Shown: positions 28,201 to 40,255 of the stretch, one piece after another
Numbering within the stretch: the stretch's first letter is position 1
How the letters are laid out: each line of letters starts with the position of its first letter
Assembly: GCA_030267565.1 (NCBI GenBank)
Contig: BRXU01000034.1
Coordinates: 513,501 to 577,500 of the forward strand
Length of the DNA stretch: 64,000 nt
Source: Pleodorina starrii
Taxonomy: Eukaryota > Chlorophyta > Chlorophyceae > Chlamydomonadales > Volvocaceae
Direction: 5' to 3'
The notes under the pieces: model-generated
Told to the model about the DNA's origin: nothing
Database searches by the model: none
What the model saw: only the letters and a program-made list of their open reading frames with translations
Made by a program: the position numbers and the translations under genes

Positions 28201-30069
28201 GTGTACGGATGACCTCCGCGCCGGCGCCGCCCTCAATGAGCTTTCCGACGCGGGTGCTGCGCGGCTTGGCGCCGCCGCCGGCGCCGCTCGCCGCCAGCGG
28301 GTCCCAGGGGCCGCCGGCGCCACAAGCGGGGCCAAAGATGGACGCCGCGTCGCGGGGCTGCGGAGGAGCGGGGAAGACGCGAAGGAGCAATGGCATAGTA
28401 GAGCAGGACCACATCGCAAGGACGACGGGACGACGGGAAGAGACGATGGGAATGCATGGGATACGACCCGATACGACATTCAGGCAGGCGGGCAGCAACC
28501 CAAGCACCGCACTTGACCCGCGTGTTTCGTGAGTCGCGGTCGGTGGGGGGACGCGGACCCCATGAGATCAGACATAAGCCCCCCGGGGGCCGCACCTGCC
28601 AGGTCGCGCCGTACACGTTCAGGACTCCCGACGGGCTGTACAGCAGCCCCTGCCCGCCGCCGTCCAAACGGCCGCGGTTGAACATCCACATGTGGTGGTT
28701 GGCCAACGGCTCCAGCGCATCCTCTGGTTCCGGAGCCACCGCCGGGCCCTGCTCCTCGCCGCCGCCACCAGTGCCGCCAGCGGCGGGGCCCTGGATGTTA
28801 ATCCTCAGGATGTTCTCGGGACAGCTCAGCCGGCGGCTCAGCGTGCCTTGGCTGCTGCCGGGCCGCAGCGGCAGCATGCCGGAGGGCGTGGCGCCGGGCG
28901 CTGCGCGGCAGAGAAAATGATCACCAGGGCAACACAGTGATTGAGGCGAGGGATGGGGAGCCTGGCAGCACACGTGCATCACCAGCATCAGCGCCATCAG
29001 ACGTATCTACAGGACATCGGACCAGATGACGGCTGACGGCCGAGCAGCTGAAACCCGGGGCGGGAAAATGCTCGGGGGGTCGTTTCCAGGGAAGGCGACG
29101 CTGAGGCCGAAAGCCACCCTGGAGGGACCCTCCCGCCGGCCCCAGCGCCCCACCTTGCGCCAACCCACATGTGAGCTCATCCTGCGCCAGCACCCCATTC
29201 GCTATCCACGCGTCCATCAGCGCCGCATCCACCAGCGCCTGACGCCGCGCCGCCTCCTCGCCGTCAAAGCCCCCCTCGTCGCCGCGACCGGCGCCAGCGT
29301 CGGCGCCGGCCTCATCGGCGCCCTCAGTTGGATCCGGCAGGTCGCCTTCTGGGGCTGCGACTGGGGCTGCTTCGGCGGGGCTGATGAGGGGCGGCGGAAT
29401 TTGGGAGGCCGCGTAATCCAGGCCGGTCTGCAGCTGAGGCGCAGCTGCGCGGCGGCTGAGGCTGCTGTTTGCTGTCAACGATGGGGAATGGCTGAGGCCC
29501 GAGGTGGAGGTGCTGGCGGTGGCTTCGATGCCGTTGCCCTGGGAAGGCGCGGCGGCGGCGCCGCTGGTGCTGGCGCCGGCATCCGTGGTGTTGGGCGACT
29601 GATCACGGCCTTTCCGTATGCTGGAACCGGCCCGCTCGAGATGGGTTCGGACAAGTTCCTTTAAATGGGGGAGGCAGGGGGCCGACAGGGAGTGGAGGCG
29701 CCAGGCGCGGTTTTTCGTTTCTGTGCCAGCAGCACTCACGGCCGGGCGACGGACCCGGGCAGTTGAAAGCAGACAGAGGTGAAGCAAAATGATACTAGCA
29801 ATATACAGTTTTATATAACTGCAGAGCAAGCGGGTGGTGGCCGTTGTTTTTGCGCAGCCTCGACAGAAGAAATGGCGGACACAAAACTACACGTGCAAAG
29901 CTTCGACAGACAACTGTCGATAGCTTTGACAGACATACTTTCTCACCTCAGCTCGCTCTGCCGTTAACGGCACATGGCAGGATTTAACCTCCACCGGAGG
30001 GGGCTCAAACGTCGGCACTGACACCGACTCCGACCAAGGATCCTGTGCGATGCGGGTTAGCTGTCCCAT
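25252..30069 (-). CDS. IQ-motif low-complexity protein, unknown function
   Basis: The five-exon model is 30069-29947, 29658-29154, 28900-28596, 28357-26390 and 26022-25252, all in phase, giving 1,223 aa. It starts MGQLTRIAQDPWSESVSVP. Near residues 365-390 is a clear IQ calmodulin-binding motif (VIIQSYCRGWQARRRIARM), followed by a charged Arg/Glu/Ala-rich helix with coiled-coil character to about residue 440. The rest is Ala, Gly, Pro, Ser and Gln-rich, with proline runs, and is probably disordered. Exon 3 carries ordinary-composition sequence (ANHHMWMFNRGRLDGGGQGL). Calmodulin or centrin binding, perhaps in a cytoskeletal or flagellar setting, is inferred from the IQ motif only. The weakest junctions are the exon 2 acceptor (TTTAAAG) and the exon 2 donor (GTGGGG). 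Confidence 0.62.
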
Positions 30070-30405
30070 TCAAAAAATGTGAGTGCCTAGGTTGCAGAAT
30101 TTTGTAACTTAGAAAGTGTCGTGTAGACGCTCAACAGACATTAGGCCGCATCGCCGTCGGTACTTCTTAGCTTCTAACTCCAATCGCAATCAGAACCCAT
30201 TTGGCATCATGCATGTGCTAAGTGCCCCGACGTCTCCTCCAGCTGTGCTAGCAAGTTGTCGACGACAATGCCACTTGACACCATACGCCAGCGAAACACG
30301 TCGTTAAGTCGTGTCGGGCAATGCAAGGCGTACTATAATTAGAAAATTAAACTGGTCGTGCACATGTTTTGTAGGTGTGTCCAGTCGATGCCAGTACGTC
30401 GTACA

Positions 30406-30410
30406 TTACA
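30406..30410 (-). terminator. TGTAA poly(A) signal for DENR
   Basis: Minus-strand TGTAA lies about 330 bp after the DENR stop codon, and about 340 bp before the start of the next gene on the same strand. Confidence 0.45.
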
Positions 30411-30739
30411 GTCCCAAGTCCGGCCCCAGCAAGGGTTGGTGCAATCGGGTCCGTAGACGACCGCGGACGACTTATACCACGCATCACAAAACAGCGGCGA
30501 TACTTTAAAGCCATCTCATACGGTGTAACAAAAACCCCGGAGGAGTCGCGGTCCTCTACAACTGTCCTTCCAACTCCAGTACACCGCCCCCAGCGCCGCA
30601 CATAAGCTGGCCCGAAAAGCAGTACATACACACTGGCTGGGCAGCCAACAGCACATCATGCCTGAAGCAAGCTAAGCACGGTTCGCAATCTGAGCACGCC
30701 ACCAGCGCCGGCAGCAGGTGAACACGGGCAGCTCCTAAG

Positions 30740-31617
30740 CTAATCGTCGTCGCCGTCGTCGTCGCCGTCGGCGAAGTAGTTCTGCAAAGGGCCAACAAAC
30801 AGCACAAGTCCGCGGTCATGATGGTTTGATGTGCGTGGCAAATCAACGGGTTCCGTTCACGAGAGCGGGCAAGGGGAGCCTAGGGCAAGTGGCCGCGGAG
30901 CGGGGACGACCAAATGTGGCATCAACCTTACCCCCCACCGCCAATGCAATTCATCGATACCTATGAAAATTCATAAGTAATCCTGTAAAAATGGAGGATG
31001 GCCATAACGCCAGCAACCTGCCAACGGTCCGGCCCAGACCCACGGTCCAGAAACCACCCTCTTAAAAAAGCGGGCTCACTTGCCTTCTTCTTTTTCCCGT
31101 CCGCCATATCGACGTAGAAGACGTCATCCTTGGTGATGTTTTTGTAGTTTTTCAACAAAAGCTCGGGGATCTGGTGTAGGAAATCGCCCTGCATCTCGAT
31201 TTGCTCTCCACCGGACGCCGTCTTAACAACAGAGGCACCGCAGGCAAACTTCTTGCCGAACAGCTTGCCGGCTTCCGACAGCTTGACGCCGAACAGCTCC
31301 AGGCCTGCCACCGTCGTCGTGCTCTTGGTCTTTTGGCGCTGCGCCACGCTGAGAATGACCTGCGGCTTGGTCTTCTTCTTGACCTTGCCTCCAGGAAGCT
31401 TCTCCACGTCTGCTCCGGCTTTGTCTTTTAGCGTAAGCTTTTCAAGCGACTCCCCGCCCTCCTGCGCCGACTTCCACTTCTTGTACTCCGGGCAGTCCGG
31501 TGGCAGGAATTCGTTGAACTCAGATGGTACGCCCGTAATGGGATCATACTCGACAACCCTGGGGGCAACGGGCGTTGGGCCGCCCGATGTGCTAGGAGCG
31601 TCTCCGCCGTCTGCCAT
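30740..31617 (-). CDS. DENR: DENR, density-regulated re-initiation factor (SUI1 family)
   Basis: Two exons, 31617-31084 and 30781-30740, give 191 aa, close to the usual ~200. DENR pairs with MCT-1 and acts on the 40S ribosomal subunit in translation re-initiation and tRNA recycling. The SUI1/eIF1-like domain fills the C-terminal half, with KPQVILSVAQRQKTKSTTTV, a GLELFGVKLSEAGKLFGKKF stretch, and DFLHQIPELLLKNYKNI. The last exon encodes only NYFADGDDDGDDD. The intron joins in phase only if it uses a GC donor (AAG followed by GCAAGT), a known minor splice class. The N-terminal region reads EYDPITGVPSEF, where animals and plants usually have a C-x2-C zinc site, so those ligands are missing. I chose the ATG at 31,617 because no ATG precedes it in frame. 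Confidence 0.9.
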
Positions 31618-34425
31618 CGCCGACACTGGCCCAGGCACTCAATCAGAGTACTATTGCAATAAAAAATGAAACGCGTTGGGTGGATCACAGATAACAGGCG
31701 CCTGAAACGTTCCGCGAGCTACGGCACTGACTAAAATGTTGCGGAGCAGAGGTTACTATATTGCTTTCGGGCGGCGAGGAAAGGCTTATCTTCGGTCTGG
31801 ATGCAATCCCGGTTCAGGAGAAAGGCCTGAACCAATGAGCCTCCGTTTGCGATTTCGTACAAAAGTGCTCGTACAAGATTGTGCTCGTCAGCTGTCCGGG
31901 GGGACCCGCTGCACTTCCTTCCGCGTGCGCTGTCTCCATGAGTGCGCTCTCCCGTGCACCCCATGTGGCTGCTTATCCCGCACATCACATGGCTGCCCCC
32001 GCATGACCTGCCAAGCTGGGTTAACCCCTATTAGGGTTATGCTGGCTGCTGGGACTTCAGAATAAACGTGTGGGGTAGCGGCAGCTCTCGGCGGCAGCCT
32101 GCACTTGCTCATCGCGGTCACATCGCAAACCGGGGCCTCGCACACGCCCTTTCCACTCCTATCCATGACCTCCCAGATGTCTGTGAGTGCGACTACCGGT
32201 ACAGTATGCGGAGCGTGCGGGTAGATGCGGGTCACATCGCTGCCGCGAGGTGCTGGACCGACATTCCTTGGGGGATAAAACGAAAATACCGCAGCGGAGA
32301 AGGAGGAGGAGACGGCGTTAGCGAACGGACCCAGAACCCAGCAATACTTACCGAACATACCTGTAACCTTACCGAGCTGAAACGCGCAGCGACCATTCCT
32401 TGGGGGGGTGTACACACGCACCCGCCGCCAGCTCATCCTCCACCAGGCCGCTGCGCCCCAAGCGCAACGCAACTCGCGATGCTGAGACATGACCCACAAG
32501 CCCATGTACGTACCCGGCTGTGCCCCGGCTGCGCCACGCCCCCTGGCATGTTACACTCGTTGTTACAATTGGGAGCCCACTGCGACAACCACAACAACCA
32601 CAGTGTCGTGGCCAATGGCAGGGCCGCTAGGCGCGGGGCCTGTACATGCTCGTACCTGGCTCGCGAATATGGTACATCTGACTCCGGGAAAACAACGGAC
32701 TTCCCACAACCGTCCCAACCGTCAGAACCCCTCCATCCATCCTACGTCGCCGACAGATGCATGCTCTGCGCTGCATCGCGGAGGCGGAGGCGGCGCAAAG
32801 TACCTCACACCTGTTAACTGGGTGCGCAGTTCCGTTAGCGGGGGAATGGGCCTCTAGGGGGTCTCGCCATCCCCCACTGTTTCAACTGTTCCAACATCCA
32901 CATCCCCGCCTGTGTCGGCCGACTCGACACGACAGCGCGAGCCAGCCAGCAGAAATGAATAAAACACTCACCATGAAACCAAAACCCGCCCGAATATGCC
33001 CATGTGAAAATTGGCTAACCTCAACTGCCCCAGCTCCGTTCCCGTCGCAGCGGTACCCAGCCGCTCACCCCTCCGTCCCCACCGATTGAACCGCGTCTCG
33101 ATCAGCGCGATCCGCGCGAAACGTGAGAGCCGCGGCTGCACCGAGGGCGCTCGCTTGCGGGACCAGCGTCCAACCTTCAGGTCACACGCAAACACGACAA
33201 AATGTGCCGTACCGTCTCTGATCCGTGGGCGGGGGCACACGCCAAGTTACGCAGCAGCCCAGACACACACCACGTGCTGTCCACGCGCGCCCTGCACCCC
33301 CCAACGACCCCAACAACCCGGCAGTGAGGATCCGCCCTGCTGCCGAAACCCAGAGTGACCGCAGCAGCACTCGCTCGCCCGGCGCTCTTTCACGCCACCC
33401 CAGCTCAGCCCAGCGCGTCGCGCCACGCGCTCGATCGCCAAGTGAACTCGTTGCGCCGCCCAGGCCAGCCAAGACCCGAAAGCGCGTCGGAACGCGCAGA
33501 CGCGCGTCGCCCTCGTCCTACCCACCAACCGTTACTTCATTCACACAACATCCGCACCCCGCCGCCATCCGCCTCACTCCCTCGGGTCTCAGGTCTTTTT
33601 GGCTTCGCAGTCATCCCGCTGTGCTGCAACGCGCGCACGGCAGGTGTTCCCGCCGGCTTCCCGCCCCGCCCAGCCCGGTGCCTGAATCCCGCAAAGGCCT
33701 TCAAGAGGCAACACCGGGGAGACAACCGGGGGCCCCGAAACCACAAACCAGCCCCGATCCCGGATCCCAACGAAGCCCAAACGATACAAAATAAACCTTC
33801 ATGATTGCAGCAAAATACGGTAACAATGTAACAAGGATCACATCCAACAGGGCCCGGGTTCGCAGCGCTGTGCAGCGAATCTGGGGGGCGCGCGCAAGAG
33901 CGCTCGCAGCGACGGCGGGGGAAATGCCGTTTGTTTGGAAGGCATGCTACAGGCGCCGTCGGGTCCCGTCACAGCCCAGTCACGTCACGTCTGGTTGCAT
34001 GTTGCGGCGATGTCGACCGACCCACGGGTCCATGCGTCAAAGCAACACGAGTAGTACGACACTAGCACGTGGACAGCGCGATGCGCGTCCGAAACACCGG
34101 CAGGCAGCGACCCAACCCGACGAAACACGAGAGAGCTTTGGCCGCTGCCGCGCGTCCTAACTTGCACCGGGTACCCTGAACCCCCCTCAGTGCCGTCCGT
34201 CATAGTCCTGTCTCGTCAGACAAGATACTTCCGATGGCCGCTTCGTGTTGCTGTTGCTGTTGCGCCACACCGCGATGCACTGAGTGCACACCATGAAATC
34301 CAGAATGATTGTCCGCAGCCCTCGCCGCCCCGCCATGCTAGCAAACCTTTTCCTGTCCCTCCGGCTGTGTGACGCGTCAAGGTCCAAGCGCATCATCACA
34401 CCTCCCTTGTTCGACGGCCTGTCCA

Positions 34426-34496
<71 letters not shown>

Positions 34497-34652
34497 GCCT
34501 GTCTATCCGTCGGTCTGCCTGTCTTGACGTCTGTCTGCCTGTCACTGCCTGTCTGTGCCAAGAACGTGCCCCTCCTGTGTCTACGCGCGCTGCCTCCCCC
34601 CGCCCCCACCCAGCCGCTGTCCTCCGCTGCTTGCCCCGGCCCCGGCACCTGC
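31618..34652. other. Intergenic, no gene recognised
   Basis: This 3-kb stretch lies between the DENR start and the AP2/ERF stop, both on minus. It must hold the DENR promoter and the AP2/ERF 3' UTR. Minus-strand TGTAA matches at about 32,551 and 32,563 are far from the AP2 stop. Open frames on both strands around 33,180-33,800 have no recognisable domain. A long tetranucleotide run lies at 34,426-34,498. Confidence 0.4.
34426..34498. repeat. (TCTG)n microsatellite
   Basis: About 18 consecutive TCTG units, with degenerate continuation to about 34,555, lie about 155 bp beyond the AP2/ERF stop, probably in its 3' UTR. Confidence 0.95.
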
Positions 34653-37600
34653 CTACAAGCCCGCCTGAGCCATCTCCTCCGGCGGCGCAGCGCCCACGCC
34701 GTCCATCGCCACGTCGCCATCCGCCGACTCCACTCGCTGCCGCTGCCGCGGCCGCTCTTCCTCCAATTCTCCTTCTTGCACCTGCGGTTCCGCTAGCACC
34801 TGCTGCTGCTTCTCCATTTGCTGTTGCTGTTGCTGCTGCTGCTCGACGACCCCGGCGGCGGAGCCGCCAGGCGTCCCGGCGGCGGCCGCAGCCATTTTGG
34901 TGGTGGCTGCGGCCCACTCTGCCGCGAACCGCGCCCTCGCAGCGATCAGAGAGCGCGCCGCCGCCGCGGCCGCCAGTCCCTGCGCCGCAAGTCCGCTCTT
35001 GAGCGTCTCCCGCTCCACCGCTTCGCCCTGCATGTCTCCATTCGCGCCCAAATCGGACGGTTTCGGAGCCGATGCGGCAGCCCTAGTCTGCTGCTCCAGG
35101 AGCGGCAGCACCGGCGCAACCCGCGCCGTGTCGGGAGCCTCGTCCTCGTCCAGATCCTCCTCTTCCCCACTGCTCGCCGGCAGCGCCGCTGCCGCCGCCG
35201 CCGCTGCCGCCGCCAGCAGGATACCGACACCCGGTTGCGAGGTCCGCCCCCGGTCCTCTTTGGTCACCACCCCTACCGCAGCGACCGCCGTGGCGGCGGC
35301 TCCGGAACCATCGCCGCAGCCAGTCGCCGCAGCCAACAGCTCCCCAGATGCGGCCTGAAGCCTGAGCCCGCCCGCGCCCTGCCGTACTTGCGACGACAAC
35401 GCGCCACGTGCGGTCGGGGCGGTGGAGACCCATGCCGGCGAAGCTGCGGCAGCGGCCCGATCCCCATCCGCCTTCACCTCCGCCCGCCCGCCCTCCATCG
35501 CGCCGCCAACAACGTCCCCTTGTTCCCTGCAGCCGCCCTGCGGCCGCTCCGGAACCTCATGCGCGTCGTGGTTTCGCGCGGCCGATTGCTGACCCGCCGA
35601 TCCGCCGCCGCCGGCCGCGGTTCCGGAGCCGTCGCTTTCCTGCTCCTGCGGCGGCGGCGCCGCCGCCGCCGCGGCCGCCTCCGCGGCGGCGCGCCGCTCC
35701 GCCTCCTCTTCCTCCTCCGCAACTGCGGCCGCCGCCGCCGCGATCGCGTCAAGTCCTCCGAGGCCGGATGAAGCGAGACCGGCGAGAGCGTCCAGACCGG
35801 GAGCGAGGCTGTGCGGGTTGGGGCCTCGTTTCCAGGTCCCCTCCGCCGGGCTGCGCGCCGGGTGAGGTGCGGGGTGAGTGTGTGCGAGTGTGTGTGAGTG
35901 CAGGTATGTGCGTGTGTATGCGTCAAAGAGGGCCGCCACCACACGTGAACGGGGGCGCGGACGCGGAGGAGGACGTGCGCGGCAGGCCGGCGCGGCGCGT
36001 CGCGGTGCAAGGGCCGAGGCAACAGCAGGCAGGCAGGGAGCTGAGGAGAAGGCAAGGGCGGCGTAACGGCGGTTGCGAACGGGCAAAGCGGCCTCAGGCG
36101 CGCTGCATGGTGTTTGTGTCTGGCGGAGAGGGAGAGGGGGTTACGGCACGGAGCAGGAGCAGCGACGTGAGTGGCACTCCGGGCTGCCGCTGCATTAAGC
36201 CCCGAGGCGGGCGGAGGCCCCTTTGCGCCGCGCGCCCATTCAGGGGCGACAGAGGAGGAGGAGACTCACCCGCCGGTGGCCGCAGCCGCCTCCGCGGCGG
36301 TCCCCAGGCCGTCCGCCTCCGGCTCTCCCACCAAGGGGTCGCCATCGTCGTCGCTGTGAACCGCCTCGTAGCCCCGATCTCCGGGTAGCGGGAAATTGAC
36401 CTGAGCGTGAAGCGTGAAGGGGAAAAAGTGGAGGCGCGCAAGGAGGTTTGCCTGTTTTGCCGGTTTTGGTCGGTCGGTCGATCGGCTGATTTCGATGTGT
36501 TGGACTCATGGTGGGTCTTTGTGGACACTGCTGTTAGTGCGACTGGCTGGGCGAGGGACGAGAGGGTTGGCACCGCCTGCCGTACAGCACTGTCGTACCT
36601 GAGCACCAGCGCCGCGCAGCGACCGCGCCGCGTCGTCGTACGCGCGCGCCGCCTCTTCCGCCGTGTCGAACGTGCCCAGCCACAACCGCCCGCCCTGCGC
36701 GCACAAACGTGCCAGCCAGCCAGGTTTTAACGGCTCGAGCGCAACGCAACGCAGCGCAGCGCAACACAGAACCGGTCAGAACCCGACGTGTTCCCCTTAG
36801 ACTGACGACGTTGCCGTACCTCACGCCCTCATCCTCACTGACCCGCCCCATCACTGACCTTCATAGGATCCCGGATCTCCGCGGCGTACTTCCCCCACGG
36901 CCGCTGCCGTACGCCGCGGAACCGCACCGCTCCCGTCGCGCGAGCCGCCGCCGGGCCCGGTCGCAGCTTCACTGGCTTCGGCCCGGCCGTCGCCGCCGCC
37001 GCCGCCGCCGCGCCGGCGGCGGCGCCGCTGCCGCCAGCGGCGGCGCCGCGGGTGCTCACTTCACCTCCCACGTCAGCGCCGCCCATCCCTGGAGCTGCGC
37101 CCGTGGGCTCAGGGCTAGACATGGCGACCCCCACGGACTCAGTCATCTCGGAGTCCCGGTCACCGTCGGCGGCGGCGGCGGCGGCGCCGCCGTCGCCGTC
37201 CGCCGCCACTGCCGCGGCGGCGGCGCCCCCCTGCGGCACCTGATGCGGCGGCGGCTGCACCCGCGCCCCGCGGCCGACAGCCGCGGCACGCTGGGCGTAG
37301 TAACGCCGATTCGCGTCGTAGTCCTGGGCCGCCCCGATAGGCCCCGGGTATTCGACCCCGCGGCGGGGCTGCGGAAGGAGCACCGCCCCCCTGCCGCTCC
37401 CGCCGCCGCCGTCGGCCCCCTCTGGTTCCGGAGCCGCCGCATTCGCGCGCCAGGCCGGACGATGGCTGCCGCCATTGACGGCGGCGGCGGCGGCCGCGCA
37501 GGCCGCAGCGCCGGCATTTCCGTACCGCGCGTGGTTGACGAGCGCTGCGGCGGCAGTGGCGGCGGCCTTGAGGTACGACGCTTCGCCGGCGCCGGCGCCC

Positions 37601-40255
37601 CGGCCGAGCTGCGACACGGGCACGGGGAGCCCCATCCTCGCCAGTGCAATAGGGTCGCCTCCCAACGATGAAATGTCCACAACACGGGATTTGAAGCCCT
37701 GCTGAGTCAGGGCCGCCAGACGCAGGACATTGACTCCCAGCAGGGCAGCGGCGCTCTGGGGGACTTGTTTTTCCGGAGCGGACTGCGGAATGGCAGCCGG
37801 CGCGGCGGCGGCGGAGCCGCCGTCGCTGCCGCCGGCGCCGCCGCCGACAACATCGTCGTCGCGGGGCCGCTTCCGTACTTTGCCGTCCGGTTGAGCATCG
37901 GGCGCGGCGTATCTGTCGTGTTCGCGGCGCTCGTCACTGTGGTCGTACGGATCGTCACTGCCGTCGTACGGCGGCTCGCCGTACGCGGCCGGCCGGTATG
38001 GGCGCTGCAGCATCTGCGGTTGCTGCTGCTGCCGGTACTGGAGGTGGTACGGGTGCGGGTGCACCGCCGCAGCGGCGCGGGATTCCGGGAAGGGCCGACC
38101 GGACGCCTCGGCGTCGCCGCCCGAGGCGCGGCGCCGCGCGGCGCCGACGCCTTCCAACTCGTCGTCCTGCTCGTCGAGCGGTTGCGCATCGCCGCATTGA
38201 CCCGCGGGTCGCGCGGCGCCACCGCGCCCGGCTGCGCGGCGCGCCGCAAGGTCCACATGCGCGCCGCCGCCACCACCGCCGTACACCGTCGCGTCGGTCC
38301 CGTCCGAGTTGTCCTGTCGTACACCTCGGTCGTACCCGTCGTATGGAGCGTTGTGGCTCCCCGGCTGCCTCTGGTGCACATTACCGTTTTGAATCACAGG
38401 TTTTCGATCCTGCTCGTACACATCTGGATCCAAACCCTGCTCACGCTCTCGCTGCTGTTGCAGCAGTTGCCGCTGCCTCTGCTGGTGCTGCTGGTGTTGC
38501 CGCAGAGCGGCCATTGCCAAAGCCACGGCGTGAGGATGGCCGCAATGATAGGCGCGCAGCGCCGCCGCGGCGGCCGCCGCGGCTGCAGCCGACGGAAGCC
38601 CCGGAGGCGCCGTGTCGTCCCACGCGACCCGGCCACGGCTGCGGCCGCCCCCGGCCCCACCGCCGCCTCGGCCGCCGCTGTCCGCATCCCCATCCACGGA
38701 CATTCCGCCGTCTGACGGCCGGGGGGCAGCCGTCGGCCCATCTCCGCCCTCCTCGCAAGTCGCCGCCGCCATGGACCTGACGACCGACCGGCCCGGCCCC
38801 GGCGCCGCCGCCTTGTCCTCCGAAACCAGCGCCAGCTGCATCCGATTACCGGAAGAATCCAGCGGGGTATCCTCGCTGCTCCGTCGCCGCTCCACCACCA
38901 CCTGGGGCGACCTGTCGGCGGCGCCGCTTTGCGTCTGCGTCTGCGGCGGCGGTGGCAAGTGGGGACGGTGAATGGCCTGCCGGCCCTGCTGCGGTTGCGG
39001 TGGCGTTTTCTGCTGCTGCGGCGGCGGCGGTGGACCCTGCCCGGCGCGTTCGGCGGCGGCGGAGGCGGCTGCTGCGGACAGAAGGCTGACGGTGCTGAGC
39101 AGGTGACTAGGACCCAGGGGTTGGCCTGTGGCCAGGTCCATCGGCGTCACCGCGTATCCGGCGCTGTCGCTGCTCGAGGCCTTTGCCAGCTCTTGAATGC
39201 CGCTGAGCGGCAGCTGCAGCGTCAGAACACCGTCGCGGATGAAGGCCGTGATGCCACTGCTGCTGCTGCTGCTGCTGGGTTCGTGTTGCGGTTGAAGCCG
39301 CCGCAGCGGCGGCAGCTGGGGTGCGGCTGCGGTCTGCGGCGATAAGCGCAGCGGCGGCGGCGGTTGGTGTCGATGCTGCTGCGGGTGCTGTTGGTGTGCT
39401 TGCTGCAGGCGCTGCGGGTGTTGTTGATGGGGTATGTGGTGGTGATGGTGGTGGTGTTGGGTGGTTTGCCGCGAGGGCGGAGGCAACTGGGACAGGTGGT
39501 GTTGGAGTTGTTGTTGTTGGTGGTGGTGCGGCCGGGGAGATTGGTCTGATTGGATTTGCGGCGGGAAGGTGTGGCGGCCGCGAGGGGAGCTGGAGAGGGG
39601 CGGCCGCCGGGCGGCGCCGCCTGTGAATGCTGGTGCCGCCGCCGCCGCCGCGGCCGCCGCAGCACTGGAGATGGCAGCGGTGCCGCTGCCGTTGCCATTC
39701 GCCTCGGCGGCGGGCTGTCGCCTGGCCGTCGCCGCATTCAAGTTGACGGGGATGTCGTCAGTGGAGGCGCGGCGGTGAGGCTGCGGAGTTGCGTCACGAC
39801 TGGCGGGGGACGGGCCGCCCCGCGCGGCAGCCTGGAGGTGCGCGTGGCCGCCGATTAAGACCACGGGCCTGCCGGCGGTGCGAGATTGCGGCGGCGGTGC
39901 CGCTGTCGAGACGCCGCCTGTGAGTGGATTAGGGGATTTTCCCGCAGAAAGAGACAAACTTGTTACAAACTTGTTGCGGAATAAACGTTACAGGACTGCA
40001 AGTGCTTCTAGGAGTGTTCACGGGCTGCTGGGGTGGAGGCTCTTCCCGTATGGACTCGCCCCGCTGATGCTGCTACGATGTGGCGAGCTGGCAGCCGTGT
40101 TGGGGGCCCCCGCTGCAGAGCGGCACTACTCGGGCGGCATACCGGTAATAGTGGCGCGTAGATAACTCACTTGCGGGGCCTTGCTTGTAGACCTCGTAGA
40201 GCTGCCACGGATGAAATAGTTGCAAGCCGCTTGCTGCCGGCTGTGGCGCTTGCAT
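34653..40255 (-). CDS. AP2/ERF-domain transcription factor, very large
   Basis: The five-exon model is 40255-40171, 39917-36859, 36694-36599, 36400-36270 and 35850-34653, all in phase, giving 1,522 aa. A single AP2/ERF DNA-binding domain sits at about residues 1025-1090 and is split by two introns. The YRG element reads [19 protein letters not shown], and the WLG/RAYD element reads [19 protein letters not shown], closing with QVNFPLPGD. All core residues that contact the GCC-box major groove in ERF proteins appear present. The ~1,020 residues before the domain are Gln, His, Ala and Gly-rich with a His run and a basic patch ([10 protein letters not shown]), probably activation and nuclear-localisation regions. 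The tail has acidic and poly-Gln stretches. The product should be nuclear; its target genes are unknown. The first exon ([13 protein letters not shown]) rests on a strong GTGAGT donor and matching phase. Confidence 0.85.

Noticed and set aside
27104..28516. 470-codon plus-strand ORF rich in Arg and Gly
   Set aside because: It is the shadow of the IQ-motif gene's largest exon; runs of GCC/GGC codons open several frames at once.
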